In this document: piece after piece, positions 22,705-32,223 of the stretch
Layout: each line of letters starts with the position of its first letter
How positions within the stretch are numbered: position 1 is the stretch's first letter
DNA from: Shouchella xiaoxiensis
Lineage (GTDB): Bacteria > Bacillota > Bacilli > Bacillales > Bacillaceae_D
DNA: 64,000 bases
Assembly (NCBI RefSeq): GCF_016907895.1
Contig: NZ_JAFBCV010000006.1
Coordinates: forward strand, 62,001 to 126,000
Reading direction: 5' to 3'
Made by a program: the position numbers and the translations under genes
The notes under the pieces: model-generated
The model's database searches: none
What the model was told of the DNA's origin: nothing
What the model saw: the letters and a program-made list of their open reading frames with translations, nothing else

Positions 22705-24870
22705 ATGAGGGAATATAAACGTATTGGAAAGTTACACGTGGCGAAAGTGTTGCATCAATTTATTGAACAAGAGGTAATGCCAGGACTTGATTTAGAGTAT
22801 GAAATTTTTTGGAACAAGTTTGAACAAATAATTCATGAGCTGTCTCCAGAAAACAAAGTGCTCATTAATGAACGAGCAGTATTCCAACAACAGCTAAACA
22901 AATGGCATCAAGAAAACCGGTCATACAAACAAGGTGATTACAAAACTTTCTTAGAACAGATTGGATATTTAGAAGGAAGACCAGATAAAGTAACGATTCA
23001 GACGGAAAAAATCGATTTAGAAATTGCTCAGCAGTCAGGGCCACAATTAGTTGTGCCAATAAATAACGCTAGATTTGCGGTGAATGCGGCCAATGCACGT
23101 TGGGGAAGTCTTTACGATGCTCTTTATGGAAGCGATGCCATTCCCGTTACGAGAACATTGCAAGAAGGGTATGACCACAAGCGCGGAGAAGCTGTCATAA
23201 CGTATGCAAAGGCATTTTTAGATAAAACCTTGCCGCTTCAGCACTCTTCACACAAAAACGTCGTCTCCTACCGTATCGTTGAGAATAAATTGATTGTTGA
23301 GCTGGCTGAAGGCGGTTTCGATTCTCTACAAGAAGAGGCATTGTTTATAGGATTTCAGGGAGAAATGAGTAATCCTTCTTCGCTGCTATTTCGGCATCAT
23401 GGCAACGGAATCGAGTTGCAGTTTGATCGTAACCATGTAGTTGGGGCAAGTGATTCGGCAGGAATAAAAGATATCGTTCTGGAAGCAGCGTTAACAACGA
23501 TAATGGACTGTGAAGATTCGGTTACAGCGGTTGATGCAGAAGATAAGGTAGCCGTTTATCGAAATTGGCTTGGACTGATGAAAGGGGATTTACAAGCGAC
23601 CTTTCAAAAGGGGAATAAGCAATTATCAAGGTCGTTAAAACAGGACCGCGTGTTTCAAACAGCAGAAGGAGGAAAGACTGTTCTTAAGGGGAGGTCACTC
23701 ATGCTCATTCGTAATGTTGGCCATTTAATGGGGAGTGATGCGATCTTAGATGAACAAGGAAACGATGTTCCAGAAGGGATACTGGATGGTGTAGTGACAG
23801 CGTTAATCGCGAAGCATGACTTACTCGGTCATTCTCCTCATAAAAATTCGTTGCAGCAATCAATCTATATCGTTAAACCAAAGATGCACGGTTCAAAAGA
23901 AGTCGCTTTTGCAAATACGCTGTTTAACCGTATTGAAGATGTGATTGACGTCCCAAGGTATACAATTAAGATTGGCGTAATGGATGAAGAACGCCGGACG
24001 AGTTTGAATTTGCAAGCATGCATTAATGAAGTGAAAGAACGCATTTTCTTTATAAACACAGGATTTCTTGATCGAACTGGTGATGAGATTCATACTTCAA
24101 TGGAAGCAGGAGCGGTTGTTCGAAAAGATGCGATGAAAAAAACTGCGTGGATTAACGCCTATGAAAAAGCCAATGTGCAAGCAGGTTTAAAAACAGGTTT
24201 TCAAGGTACAGCACAAATTGGAAAAGGGATGTGGGCAATGCCCGATGAGATGGCTGCTTTATTAAGAATGAAAAGTGAACAGCTTAAAGCAGGTGCGTCG
24301 ACAGCATGGGTTCCATCTCCTACCGCAGCGACACTTCATGCACTTCACTATCATGAAGTAGATGTGCGACAAGAACAAAAAAGACTACTTACTGAAGGGC
24401 AAGATTATCTCGATCTTCTACTTCAAGTACCTTTGGCGAGTGAAACCTATTCATTTGATCAAATTGAAGAAGAATTAAATAATAATGCCCAAAGTATTCT
24501 TGGCTATGTGGTCCGGTGGATCGATCAAGGCATTGGCTGCTCGAAAGTACTCGATATGCATAATACAGCGCTAATGGAAGATCGAGCGACCTTACGAATT
24601 TCAAGTCAACTCCTTGCAAACTGGCTCCATCACGGGGTTTGTACTAAAGAGCAATTGGAACAATCCTTTAGCAGAATGGCTAAAGTTGTTGATGAACAGA
24701 ATGGCGATGATCCGTTGTATTTCCCGCTTTCAAGTAAGCATTCAATTGCTTATCAGGCCGCACTTGAGCTTGTATTTGAGGGTGTAAATCAGCCTAACGG
24801 TTATACAGAGCCAATTTTGCATAAACGAAGACTGGAAGCAAAAGAACGGTTTAAAAGCAGCACAAAATAA
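22705..24870 (+). CDS. glcB: Malate synthase G
   Basis: Condenses glyoxylate with acetyl-CoA to malate, the second glyoxylate-shunt step. The 721-residue length is that of the monomeric G isoform, not the roughly 530-residue A form. Family segments include VPINNARFAVNAANARWGSL, LTTIMDCEDSVTAVDAEDKV, LMLIRNVGHLM and the region with DRTGDEIHTSMEAG, which carries the glyoxylate and Mg-binding residues. The ATG follows GGAGG. It faces the isocitrate lyase gene. Confidence 0.95.
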   Translation: MREYKRIGKLHVAKVLHQFIEQEVMPGLDLEYEIFWNKFEQIIHELSPENKVLINERAVFQQQLNKWHQENRSYKQGDYKTFLEQIGYLEGRPDKVTIQTEKIDLEIAQQSGPQLVVPINNARFAVNAANARWGSLYDALYGSDAIPVTRTLQEGYDHKRGEAVITYAKAFLDKTLPLQHSSHKNVVSYRIVENKLIVELAEGGFDSLQEEALFIGFQGEMSNPSSLLFRHHGNGIELQFDRNHVVGASDSAGIKDIVLEAALTTIMDCEDSVTAVDAEDKVAVYRNWLGLMKGDLQATFQKGNKQLSRSLKQDRVFQTAEGGKTVLKGRSLMLIRNVGHLMGSDAILDEQGNDVPEGILDGVVTALIAKHDLLGHSPHKNSLQQSIYIVKPKMHGSKEVAFANTLFNRIEDVIDVPRYTIKIGVMDEERRTSLNLQACINEVKERIFFINTGFLDRTGDEIHTSMEAGAVVRKDAMKKTAWINAYEKANVQAGLKTGFQGTAQIGKGMWAMPDEMAALLRMKSEQLKAGASTAWVPSPTAATLHALHYHEVDVRQEQKRLLTEGQDYLDLLLQVPLASETYSFDQIEEELNNNAQSILGYVVRWIDQGIGCSKVLDMHNTALMEDRATLRISSQLLANWLHHGVCTKEQLEQSFSRMAKVVDEQNGDDPLYFPLSSKHSIAYQAALELVFEGVNQPNGYTEPILHKRRLEAKERFKSSTK

Positions 24871-24881
24871 AGAAATTGAAG

Positions 24882-24922
24882 AAACCACCTCAAAGAATTC
24901 TCTACCTTCTTTAAGGTGGTTT
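24882..24922 (+). terminator. Terminator after malate synthase
   Basis: AAACCACCT (24882-24890) pairs with AGGTGGTTT (24913-24921) a few bases after the malate synthase stop codon; the loop is long (22 nt) and the T tail short. Confidence 0.65.
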
Positions 24923-24936
24923 TAGCTGTAACTATT

Positions 24937-24961
24937 AAAAAAGCTCCTCGTCTGAAGAGCT
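24937..24961 (-). terminator. Minus-strand terminator after the small CxxC gene
   Basis: Read on the minus strand, AGCTCTTCAGACGAGGAGCT folds into a short hairpin with a 4-nt loop, followed by TTTTTT. It would end the aceA/small-gene transcript. Confidence 0.75.
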
Positions 24962-24976
24962 CTTTCATTTGAATCA

Positions 24977-25081
24977 TTATTCTTCTGTTTTGCTTAAGCA
25001 GTGATCACATTGTGTAAACGTCGGTTGTTGACCGGAGATGACCTTTCCACAATTTGCACATTCAGCTGTATGTTCTTGCAT
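24977..25081 (-). CDS. YhfH-like small zinc-ribbon protein (34 aa)
   Basis: A 34-residue protein starting MQEHTAECANCGKVISGQQ and ending CDHCLSKTEE, with two CxxC pairs (Cys8/Cys11 and Cys25/Cys28) that would form one zinc knuckle. It resembles the very small YhfH-type proteins of Bacillus. GAGAGGGG lies eight bases before the ATG, and a minus-strand terminator follows the stop, so expression is likely. It lies 37 bp downstream of aceA on the same strand and may be co-transcribed. Function unknown. Confidence 0.75.
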   Translation of the reverse strand: MQEHTAECANCGKVISGQQPTFTQCDHCLSKTEE

Positions 25082-25118
25082 CAATAGTACCCCTCTCGTA
25101 TCAGATGAACTTACTTTA

Positions 25119-26405
25119 TTAATGGGAGAATTGTTCAGTTTCTGTTGAGCCGCTCATTGCTTTCGTAGAGGATGTTCCTCCCGAAATAACGGAAACGACA
25201 TCATCAAAATAACCAGTTCCAACTTCGCGCTGATGCCGAGTAGCTGTATAGCCATTTACTTCATTCGAAAACTCTTTTTGCTGTAATTCGGAGTAGGCAC
25301 CCATTCCACGGGCTTTGTATCCGTTTGCAAGCTCGAACATGCTGTTGTTTAAGGCGTGGAAACCAGCTAATGTGACGAATTGAAATTTATAGCCCATCTC
25401 CCCTAGCTGCTCTTGAAAGGTCTCGATTTGCTCATCTGTTAATTTCGCTTTCCAATTAAATGAAGGAGAACAGTTATAGGCGAGTAACTTTCCAGGAAAT
25501 TGTGCATGAATGGCATTAGCAAATGCCTGTGCTTCTTCAAGGCTTGGTTCAGATGTCTCACACCAAATTAAGTCAGCGTAAGGTGCATAGGCAAGCCCAC
25601 GGGCAATAGCCTGATCAAGCCCAGCATTTGTCCGGTAGAATCCCTCTTCTGTGCGTTCTTGACTCGCAATAAATGGGTGATCATAGGGGTCGATATCACT
25701 CGTTAATAAATCGGCAGCATTTGCATCCGTTCTGGCAATAATGATGGTCGGGACGTCTAATACATCAGAGGCTAAACGAGCTGCGATTAAATTCTGCACG
25801 GCTGTTCGTGTTGGGATTAATACTTTCCCGCCAAGGTGGCCACATTTCTTTTCGGAAGCAAGTTGATCTTCGAAATGCACGCCTGCTGCTCCAGCTTCAA
25901 TCATCGCTTTTGTTAATTCAAAGACATTTAAGCGACCACCAAAACCTGCCTCCCCATCCGCAACAATTGGAGCGAACCAGTGTGTATCCGTTTTTCCTTC
26001 TGCAAAATCAATTTGATCAGCTCGTTGTAATGCTTGATTAATATTCTTGACGACTTTTGGCACACTATTTGCTGGGTATAAGCTTTGGTCAGGGTACATT
26101 TGACCAGCGAGGTTGGCGTCGGCAGCTACTTGCCAACCGCTTAAATAAATTGCTTTTAAGCCTGCTTTTACCTGTTGGACAGCTTGGTTGCCTGTTAATG
26201 CTCCAAGTGCTCGAACAAAAGGGTCTTGTTGCATTAAGGTCCATAATCGATTGGCGCCTTGTCGGGCAACGGTATATTCAATGCTCATAGAACCTCTTAA
26301 AGCAACAACTTCTTCAGCGGTATAAGCCCTCGTGATGTTCTCCCAGCGTCTTTCTGTAACCCAACTCTGTTCTAAGTTCTTAATGGTTTGTGTACGATCC
26401 ATCAT
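25119..26405 (-). CDS. aceA: Isocitrate lyase
   Basis: Splits isocitrate into succinate and glyoxylate, feeding the facing malate synthase for growth on acetate or fatty acids. The 428-residue protein carries the active-site signature [14 protein letters not shown] with Cys188, [12 protein letters not shown], and [12 protein letters not shown]. The start is one of two adjacent ATGs after AAAGGAG. Its promoter region contains the inverted-repeat motif that is also found over the malate synthase promoter, so the two genes are probably co-regulated although convergent. Confidence 0.96.
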   Translation of the reverse strand: MMDRTQTIKNLEQSWVTERRWENITRAYTAEEVVALRGSMSIEYTVARQGANRLWTLMQQDPFVRALGALTGNQAVQQVKAGLKAIYLSGWQVAADANLAGQMYPDQSLYPANSVPKVVKNINQALQRADQIDFAEGKTDTHWFAPIVADGEAGFGGRLNVFELTKAMIEAGAAGVHFEDQLASEKKCGHLGGKVLIPTRTAVQNLIAARLASDVLDVPTIIIARTDANAADLLTSDIDPYDHPFIASQERTEEGFYRTNAGLDQAIARGLAYAPYADLIWCETSEPSLEEAQAFANAIHAQFPGKLLAYNCSPSFNWKAKLTDEQIETFQEQLGEMGYKFQFVTLAGFHALNNSMFELANGYKARGMGAYSELQQKEFSNEVNGYTATRHQREVGTGYFDDVVSVISGGTSSTKAMSGSTETEQFSH

Positions 26406-26420
26406 CAGCTCTCCTTTAAA

Positions 26421-26482
26421 CTGTTATATAACAATTTATTTATTTACAAACTATACTATTACAGTTCCTGTGCTAGCGTCAA
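26421..26482 (-). promoter_or_regulatory. Isocitrate lyase promoter with shared operator motif
   Basis: On the minus strand TTGACG (plus-strand 26477-26482) and a -10-like TAGTAT about 18 bp on form the likely promoter. CTATTACAG (26456-26464) between them is one base off the CTATAACAG half-site of the malate synthase operator. A palindrome TGTTATATAACA (26422-26433) lies between promoter and start codon. Confidence 0.6.
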
Positions 26483-26637
26483 CCCATTTTTAAAAAAATC
26501 TAAAAATTTTATTCGACAAAGATAAACGCTTTTTATTCGATAAAATGCTGTATGTGTTTTAATGTGACTAGACTCACTTTTCAAATAAAAATCATGGTAC
26601 GATAGTAAAAACATCAAGTAGAGAAGAAGGGATTTAT

Positions 26638-27759
26638 ATGCAAAGACAAGCCAGAATGCTCGAGCTTTTACAAGAACTTGTGAATATAGATAGTGATTCT
26701 TATAACAAGACAGGGGTGGACCAAGTCGGAAAACGTATGATTGAGGCCTATAAAGGAATTGGCTTTAAGGCAACGCTTTTACCGCAAAAGGAATACGGGA
26801 ACCATATCGTGCTTCGAGACGATGCTGCGATTAATCCAAGTATTTTAGTGCTTGCCCATATGGATACGGTTTTTCCAAAAGGAACGACAGCAACGCGTCC
26901 TTTTTCGACTGAAGGTGACTATGCGTTTGGACCTGGAGTTGCCGATATGAAAGGGAGCCTTGTTACGACACTATTTGCGATGGAACGCTTAGTGGAGCGA
27001 AACGAAGAAGCAAGGAAAGAAGTTGAAATCTTGCTTACAAGCGATGAAGAGATTGGAGCGCCGTCAGCTAGGTCCTTTATAGAAGCGCATGTGAAAGGGA
27101 AAAAAGCTGTGCTTGTGATGGAACCAGCAAGAAAAGATGGTTCGCTGGTGACATTTCGTAGAGGTGGAGGACGATACACGCTGAAAGTGTATGGCGTCGC
27201 AGCCCATTCTGGAAACGAACCAGAAAAAGGGGCAAGTGCGATTGAAGAAATGGCCCACAAAACGATTGGACTTCACGGTCTGTCAAATAAAGAGATAGGC
27301 ATTCAAATAAATGTCGGCATGATAAAAGGTGGAGTAGCGGTAAACACGATTGCTGATTATGCTGAAGCAGAAATTGACGTTCGTATTTCAACGAAGGAAC
27401 AGGCATTGGAGGTTGATCAGGCAATTACACAACTGTGTCAGACCACGGTCGTTCCAGGCACAAGCATTAAGCTAGAAGGTGGACTGACTCGACCACCAAT
27501 GGAACGAAATCAGGAGACGGTTGCGCTCTTTAGTCAAATAAAAACAATTGGTCAGAAGTTACAGCTGAACATTACAGAAGCATCATCAGGTGGAGGCTCT
27601 GATGCGTCTTTTGCTTCTGCATTAGGAGTGCCGACTATCGACGGGATGGGTCCAATCGGGGCAGGTTTTCATGGACAAGATGAGTACCTTGAACTGTCAT
27701 CACTGGAAAGCAGATCTGATTTGCTGTATGAAACAATAAAATCGCTTGTACAAGCTTAA
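26638..27759 (+). CDS. M20-family metallopeptidase (carboxypeptidase G2-like)
   Basis: A 373-residue cytosolic zinc peptidase resembling glutamate carboxypeptidases. Metal-binding and catalytic segments are LAHMDTVF (His and Asp), GPGVADMKGS (bridging Asp), LLTSDEEIGAP (catalytic Glu-Glu) and a late GFHGQDEYLE (His). The dimerisation domain begins around AAHSGNEPEKGASAIEE. No signal peptide is present. It starts a run of plus-strand genes, 13 bp before a GNAT gene, so the two are probably co-transcribed. Confidence 0.88.
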   Translation: MQRQARMLELLQELVNIDSDSYNKTGVDQVGKRMIEAYKGIGFKATLLPQKEYGNHIVLRDDAAINPSILVLAHMDTVFPKGTTATRPFSTEGDYAFGPGVADMKGSLVTTLFAMERLVERNEEARKEVEILLTSDEEIGAPSARSFIEAHVKGKKAVLVMEPARKDGSLVTFRRGGGRYTLKVYGVAAHSGNEPEKGASAIEEMAHKTIGLHGLSNKEIGIQINVGMIKGGVAVNTIADYAEAEIDVRISTKEQALEVDQAITQLCQTTVVPGTSIKLEGGLTRPPMERNQETVALFSQIKTIGQKLQLNITEASSGGGSDASFASALGVPTIDGMGPIGAGFHGQDEYLELSSLESRSDLLYETIKSLVQA

Positions 27760-27772
27760 GGAGGAGTGAAGG

Positions 27773-28276
27773 ATGATTCACGTTGTCACAGCGTTGTCCC
27801 CTTATAAAGATCAATTGGCAAACCTCTTGTTTGCGTGTGTAAATGAAGGGGCTTCTGTTAATTTTATTCATCCAATGACGATAAAAAAGGCGCAAACCTA
27901 TTGGAATGAGGTAACGCCTTCAGAATTCCACTTGGTTATCATAGCGAAAGAGAAAGAGGTCATTCAAGGGACAGTCCAGCTCGTATTCTCACAGAAAGAA
28001 AACGGTCTTCATCGGGCAGAAATTGCTAAGCTTCTAGTTGCTCCAACAGCAAGGCGACTGGGGATAGGACGACGGTTAATGGAAGCTGCAGAAGAAGAGG
28101 CAGTAAAGGCCGGTCGCTACTTACTTGTTTTGGATACGGAAGAAGGGTCTCCGGCAAATTCACTCTATCAATCACTTCACTATCAAATCGCTGGCACCAT
28201 ACCGAAGTTTGCCCGTTCAGCTCTAAGTGGAGAACTGACAGGCACGACGTACTATTACAAATGGTTAGGAGAATAA
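27773..28276 (+). CDS. GNAT-family N-acetyltransferase
   Basis: A 167-residue acetyltransferase. The acetyl-CoA pyrophosphate loop reads TARRLGIGRRLM (R/QxxGxG/A motif), preceded by the strand IAKLLVAP and followed by LLVLDTEEGSPANSLYQSLHY. The start is strongly supported by AAGGAGG. It sits directly after the M20 peptidase and 1 bp before the histidine kinase gene, which could place all of them in one transcript. The substrate is not identifiable. Confidence 0.82.
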   Translation: MIHVVTALSPYKDQLANLLFACVNEGASVNFIHPMTIKKAQTYWNEVTPSEFHLVIIAKEKEVIQGTVQLVFSQKENGLHRAEIAKLLVAPTARRLGIGRRLMEAAEEEAVKAGRYLLVLDTEEGSPANSLYQSLHYQIAGTIPKFARSALSGELTGTTYYYKWLGE

Positions 28277-28277
28277 G

Positions 28278-29390
28278 ATGTATTTCTGGTTGCGTCTACT
28301 GTTGATTAGTACATCTATTTTACTCTGGCTGATTGAGGATCAAGCATTGTTAAGCAATCCAGTATATTGGCTGACTGCAGGCGTCCTAATTGCAGGTGCT
28401 AGCTCAGAACCTTTGTGGAAAACTCGCTTTTACTTATATAGCATTTTAACTTTTATTGCCTGCTTGTTTACATACGAGTATCAATTGCACTATGGCTGGG
28501 CTGCTAGTCTAGTATTCGCTTCGTTCGCTTTTCTTAGTAGCCGAATTCCATTATGGCAAATCGGGTTACTGTTTAGTTTAGTAAGTATTCATGTTCTCCT
28601 TCTATCAGAAAAGCTATCACAATTCCTATTCTCAATGGTCGTGGCGCTACTAGTGTTTTCTTTTGCGATCTTTGTCTTAAGATTGCTAGAAGAAGGCAAA
28701 CAAAAGCAAATACGGATTGAAGAATTAGCTTATGACCAACGAATGTTAAAGCGCCAGCTGCTGTTAGAAGAGGATGCTGCAAAACAAGCGGAGCGAACGC
28801 GAATTGCACGCGATGTTCATGATTCTGTCGGGCACCAATTAACGGCTTTAGCAATGCAGTTGCAAATCGCCGAATTAAAAGAAACCGGCGATACTTCCTA
28901 TATTATTGAGGCTAAACAAACGGCGCGAACCGCTCTAGAAGAGATGCGCAAAGCAGTAAAGGCTTTAGAAAAAGAAGAGATTCGCGGTGTATCAATGATT
29001 GTTCGTTTAATAAGAAAATTAGAAGCAGAGAGTCAAGTATACATATCGTTTAAAACGGAATCTGGTGCGTTGTCACAATTTCTTGATGATAATCAGAGCA
29101 CAGCGGTATACCGCTTTGTTCAAGAAGGATTAACGAACGCGATGCGCCATGCTTTTGCAAAGCAAATTAGTGTAGAGCTTTCCATCGCAGGTGGGCACAC
29201 ATACATTGCAACCGTAAGGAATGAAGCGACGCCTCACTCTTTTGTGGAAGGGTTTGGGTTAACGCAATTAAGGCAGCGGTTCGAGGAACTGGACGGAACA
29301 TTCACCACGGGTTATCAAGACAACTATTTTGTCATGAGGGGGGCATTTCCAATTGGATCATCAAAAGAAGCAAACCATTCTAATTGCTGA
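28278..29390 (+). CDS. NarL-type sensor histidine kinase, LnrJ/YfiJ-like
   Basis: A 370-residue membrane kinase with about six N-terminal membrane helices (residues 1-140), a coiled-coil linker and a HisKA_3 domain with TRIARDVHDSVGHQLTALAM, where His181 is the phospho-acceptor. The HATPase domain has FVQEGLTNAMRHAFA (N-box). It is the first of five genes arranged kinase, regulator, ATPase, permease, permease, the order of lnrJKLMN in B. subtilis, which senses and exports linearmycin-type lipids. It overlaps its regulator by 38 bp. Confidence 0.85.
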   Translation: MYFWLRLLLISTSILLWLIEDQALLSNPVYWLTAGVLIAGASSEPLWKTRFYLYSILTFIACLFTYEYQLHYGWAASLVFASFAFLSSRIPLWQIGLLFSLVSIHVLLLSEKLSQFLFSMVVALLVFSFAIFVLRLLEEGKQKQIRIEELAYDQRMLKRQLLLEEDAAKQAERTRIARDVHDSVGHQLTALAMQLQIAELKETGDTSYIIEAKQTARTALEEMRKAVKALEKEEIRGVSMIVRLIRKLEAESQVYISFKTESGALSQFLDDNQSTAVYRFVQEGLTNAMRHAFAKQISVELSIAGGHTYIATVRNEATPHSFVEGFGLTQLRQRFEELDGTFTTGYQDNYFVMRGAFPIGSSKEANHSNC

Positions 29391-29997
29391 GGACCAATCA
29401 ATTGTGCGGCAAGGGTTAAAGATGATGATTGAACATGGTGGGAACTATCGTGTAATGGAAGCAAGCAACGGCGCAGAAGCGATTGATCAAGTATTAAAAA
29501 ATCATGTTGATTTAATCTTAATGGATGTCCGGATGCCCGTTATGGATGGCATTCAAGCAACGAAACAAATCCGGATGCAGAACAAGCAAGTTAAGATTGT
29601 AATCTTAACGACTTTTGCAGATGAAGAGTATGCGCTTGAATCCTTAAAACAAGGAGCAAGTGGCTATATGTTAAAAGATGCTGACATGACAAGTTTAGTA
29701 GCTTCAATTGAACGAGCTTTAAGTGGAGAGTTAATTCTTGATGGACAGGTGGCTGCAAAAGTTGTCCCGGCATTGTTGAAGCGTACAGAGCCAAACAATG
29801 AGAAGCTACCAGATTTATCGGAGCGAGAGCGAGAGATTGTTCGGAAAGTTGGTCAAGGATTAAGCAATGCCGAGATTGCCAATGAGCTTTATTTAACCGT
29901 AGGGACTGTAAAAAACTATATTAGTCAGCTTTTTTTAAAGCTGGAAGTAAGAGATCGCACGCAGTTGGCGATCCTCGCGTTAAAACACGATGTTTAG
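29353..29997 (+). CDS. NarL/LuxR-type response regulator, LnrK/YfiK-like
   Basis: A 214-residue response regulator: receiver with Asp58 in LILMDVRMPVMDG, and a C-terminal LuxR-type helix-turn-helix (LSEREREIVRKVGQGLSNAEI, then TVKNYISQLFLKL). The proposed start is TTG (29353) after GAGGGGGG inside the kinase gene. The expected target is the exporter operon starting 100 bp downstream; an ATGACTGGAGTCAT palindrome lies in that gap. Confidence 0.85.
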   Translation: MDHQKKQTILIAEDQSIVRQGLKMMIEHGGNYRVMEASNGAEAIDQVLKNHVDLILMDVRMPVMDGIQATKQIRMQNKQVKIVILTTFADEEYALESLKQGASGYMLKDADMTSLVASIERALSGELILDGQVAAKVVPALLKRTEPNNEKLPDLSEREREIVRKVGQGLSNAEIANELYLTVGTVKNYISQLFLKLEVRDRTQLAILALKHDV

Positions 29998-29998
29998 C

Positions 29999-30012
29999 AT
30001 GACTGGAGTCAT
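29999..30012 (+). promoter_or_regulatory. Palindrome upstream of the exporter genes
   Basis: ATGACTGGAGTCAT is a 6-bp inverted repeat with a 2-bp centre, located at the stop codon of the response regulator gene and about 90 bp before the exporter ATPase. A LuxR-type regulator could bind it, but this is inference. Confidence 0.3.
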
Positions 30013-30099
30013 ATTGATAGGAATAAATGAGTGACTGAAGTAAATGGTGGCTCATACAGAGATCCCATATGATGAAAGAGTAAATGGGAGGTGGCATAC

Positions 30100-31029
30100 A
30101 TGCTTGAAACGGAGCGAGTTGAAAAGTCATTCGGATCAATTAAAGTGATAAAAGAAGTGGGATTATATTTAAAACAAGGAGAAGCGGTAGGCCTGTTGGG
30201 ACCAAACGGCGCTGGGAAATCGACGTTAATTGATATGCTGTCAAGCTTAAGCAAGCCAACAAAGGGTCAAGTGTTGTTTAATGGCAAGCCTGTTTTTTCA
30301 CAGCTGTCTTCCTTTCGCAATCGAATCGGTGTAGTTCCCCAAGAGCTTGCTCTCTATATGGAACTAACAGCAGAAGAAAACTTGATGTTCTTTGGGAAAG
30401 CCTATCAGTTAAAAGGTGCTAAGCTTAAACAAAAAGTGGATCAGTTGTTGAATCAAGTCGAGTTGAATGACCGGAGAAAAGACAAAGTAAGTACATTTTC
30501 TGGTGGAATGAAGCGTCGCTTAAATTTAGCTGTCGCACTTATACATGATCCTGACTATTTAATATTGGATGAGCCGACAGTGGGAATTGATCCTCATTCT
30601 CGTCGTTATTTACTTGATTTAATAAAAAAACTTCAAGTGGAGGATAACAAGACGGTTTTATATACAAGTCATTATATGGAAGAAGTCGAGTTCCTATGTG
30701 ACCGACTGTATGTTTTGGATCGCGGTTCCATTATAGCAGCTGGAACCCAAGAAGAAATCAAGCATATTGTGAACCAAGGTAGCACCTATCATTTAATGGT
30801 AGAGTCGAGCAGTCAGGAACTTGAGTTAGCTCTTACAGCTCATGACAAAATTGAGCGCTTTATCCAACAGGATGATGGGTATCGAATTGTCTCTTATTCA
30901 AATGATTTATTTGAAGATCTAATCCAACTGGCAAGTGAAGCAAATGTTCGAGTTCAAGGTATACGTGTACAGGAGCCTACGCTTGAAGATGTGTTTCTTC
31001 ATTTAACCGGAAGATCACTAAGGGATTAG
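30100..31029 (+). CDS. ABC transporter ATPase, LnrL/YfiL-like
   Basis: A 309-residue ABC-2-type exporter ATPase. Walker A GPNGAGKST, signature FSGGMKRRLNLAVAL, Walker B LILDEPTVGIDPHSRR and a switch His in LYTSHYMEEVEFL are all intact; the C-terminal extension after residue ~220 is typical of drug and lipid exporters. The ATG at 30100 is preferred because GGGAGGTG ends seven bases before it; the GTG at 30091 is inside that sequence. The two permease genes follow within 10 bp. Confidence 0.87.
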   Translation: MLETERVEKSFGSIKVIKEVGLYLKQGEAVGLLGPNGAGKSTLIDMLSSLSKPTKGQVLFNGKPVFSQLSSFRNRIGVVPQELALYMELTAEENLMFFGKAYQLKGAKLKQKVDQLLNQVELNDRRKDKVSTFSGGMKRRLNLAVALIHDPDYLILDEPTVGIDPHSRRYLLDLIKKLQVEDNKTVLYTSHYMEEVEFLCDRLYVLDRGSIIAAGTQEEIKHIVNQGSTYHLMVESSSQELELALTAHDKIERFIQQDDGYRIVSYSNDLFEDLIQLASEANVRVQGIRVQEPTLEDVFLHLTGRSLRD

Positions 31030-31038
31030 GAGGCTTCG

Positions 31039-32223
31039 ATGAATTATTTAATTATTAAAGAGATTAAGCAAATGCTGACTGATCGGATAGCTTTGTTTAC
31101 CATTTTGCTTACGCCACTACTATTAATTCTTATTCTGGGATTCTCATTAGCTGGGTGGTTTGGGTCGAATACGTCCACGGAAGGTATATCAATCGGCATT
31201 ATTCAAGAAGTGGACCTTGCTGACGAAGCATCTGAGGTAGCAGATACATTGCAAATCCCGCAGGAACAGCTTATTGAAATGGCCATTCCTGATTCGCTGT
31301 TTGCATATGTAGAGAATGAGATGACGATTGATTATGTAAACGACGTAGATCAAGCGTTGCAAGATGGGTACGACGTTGTTGTTGATATTCCTGCTGGTTA
31401 TCGTACCAAGATGTGGGAGCAGCAAATAGTAGGTGAGTCCAGTTTAACGGAAGAATTTACGATGTACCATGAAGGCAGTATGGAAGCACTAATGGTTGAT
31501 ACAATGATTAGCCAGTTCATGGAACGTCTTTACGTAAACTCAACGCTTATTCAAGCTGGAGAAGAATCAATGCCCGAGCTTGGTCAGATACAATTGCAAG
31601 GGGAAGAACCGCTGTCATCGTTTGAATATTATACCTATGGAATGAGCGTCATGTATGTCTTCTTTTCAGCAGGCTATATGGCAAGTCTAGCTTATAGTGA
31701 AAAGAAAGCAAGGGTGTATGCAAGGCTAGTGCTTGCGAACATTAAGCCACTACAGTATTTAGCGGTTAAAACGATTGCGACAATGGGCGTTGTCGTTGTG
31801 CAGTTGGTTTTACTATTCAGTATCTGCTTAACGCTTTTTCAAGTAAGTGTAGCTAATTGGCTTGGATTTATCGCGATAGCATTGTCTTTAAGCCTAGCTG
31901 TTGCTGGCGTGACTGCTTTATTGATTGCCATTCAGTTCCGCTTTGAAACGGAAAAACTAGCTAATGTTTTTATGATGTTTGTTGTCTCTATTTTTGCATT
32001 TATAGGAGGAAGCTTCTTCCGCGTTTCGGATATGGCGCCCATTCTTGCAGAGATCGGCCGATACACACCTAACGGGCGAGCATTGCAAGCATTTATTCAA
32101 GCGAGTCAAGGTGAGACGCTTTCAACGCTGTCTTCATCAATCCTGTTACTAAGCGGAATGGCGCTCGTTTTTTTCCTGCTGGCGTGGACGATCTTTATTA
32201 GCAAAGGCGGTGCTGTAAAATGA
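31039..32223 (+). CDS. ABC-2-type permease, LnrM/YfiM-like
   Basis: A 394-residue membrane subunit with one N-terminal helix (about residues 20-42), a large acidic extracytoplasmic domain (about 45-200) and five or six C-terminal helices, the ABC-2 exporter layout. It matches the length of YfiM. A GGAGG precedes the ATG, and the end overlaps the second permease by 4 bp (ATGA). Confidence 0.82.
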   Translation: MNYLIIKEIKQMLTDRIALFTILLTPLLLILILGFSLAGWFGSNTSTEGISIGIIQEVDLADEASEVADTLQIPQEQLIEMAIPDSLFAYVENEMTIDYVNDVDQALQDGYDVVVDIPAGYRTKMWEQQIVGESSLTEEFTMYHEGSMEALMVDTMISQFMERLYVNSTLIQAGEESMPELGQIQLQGEEPLSSFEYYTYGMSVMYVFFSAGYMASLAYSEKKARVYARLVLANIKPLQYLAVKTIATMGVVVVQLVLLFSICLTLFQVSVANWLGFIAIALSLSLAVAGVTALLIAIQFRFETEKLANVFMMFVVSIFAFIGGSFFRVSDMAPILAEIGRYTPNGRALQAFIQASQGETLSTLSSSILLLSGMALVFFLLAWTIFISKGGAVK

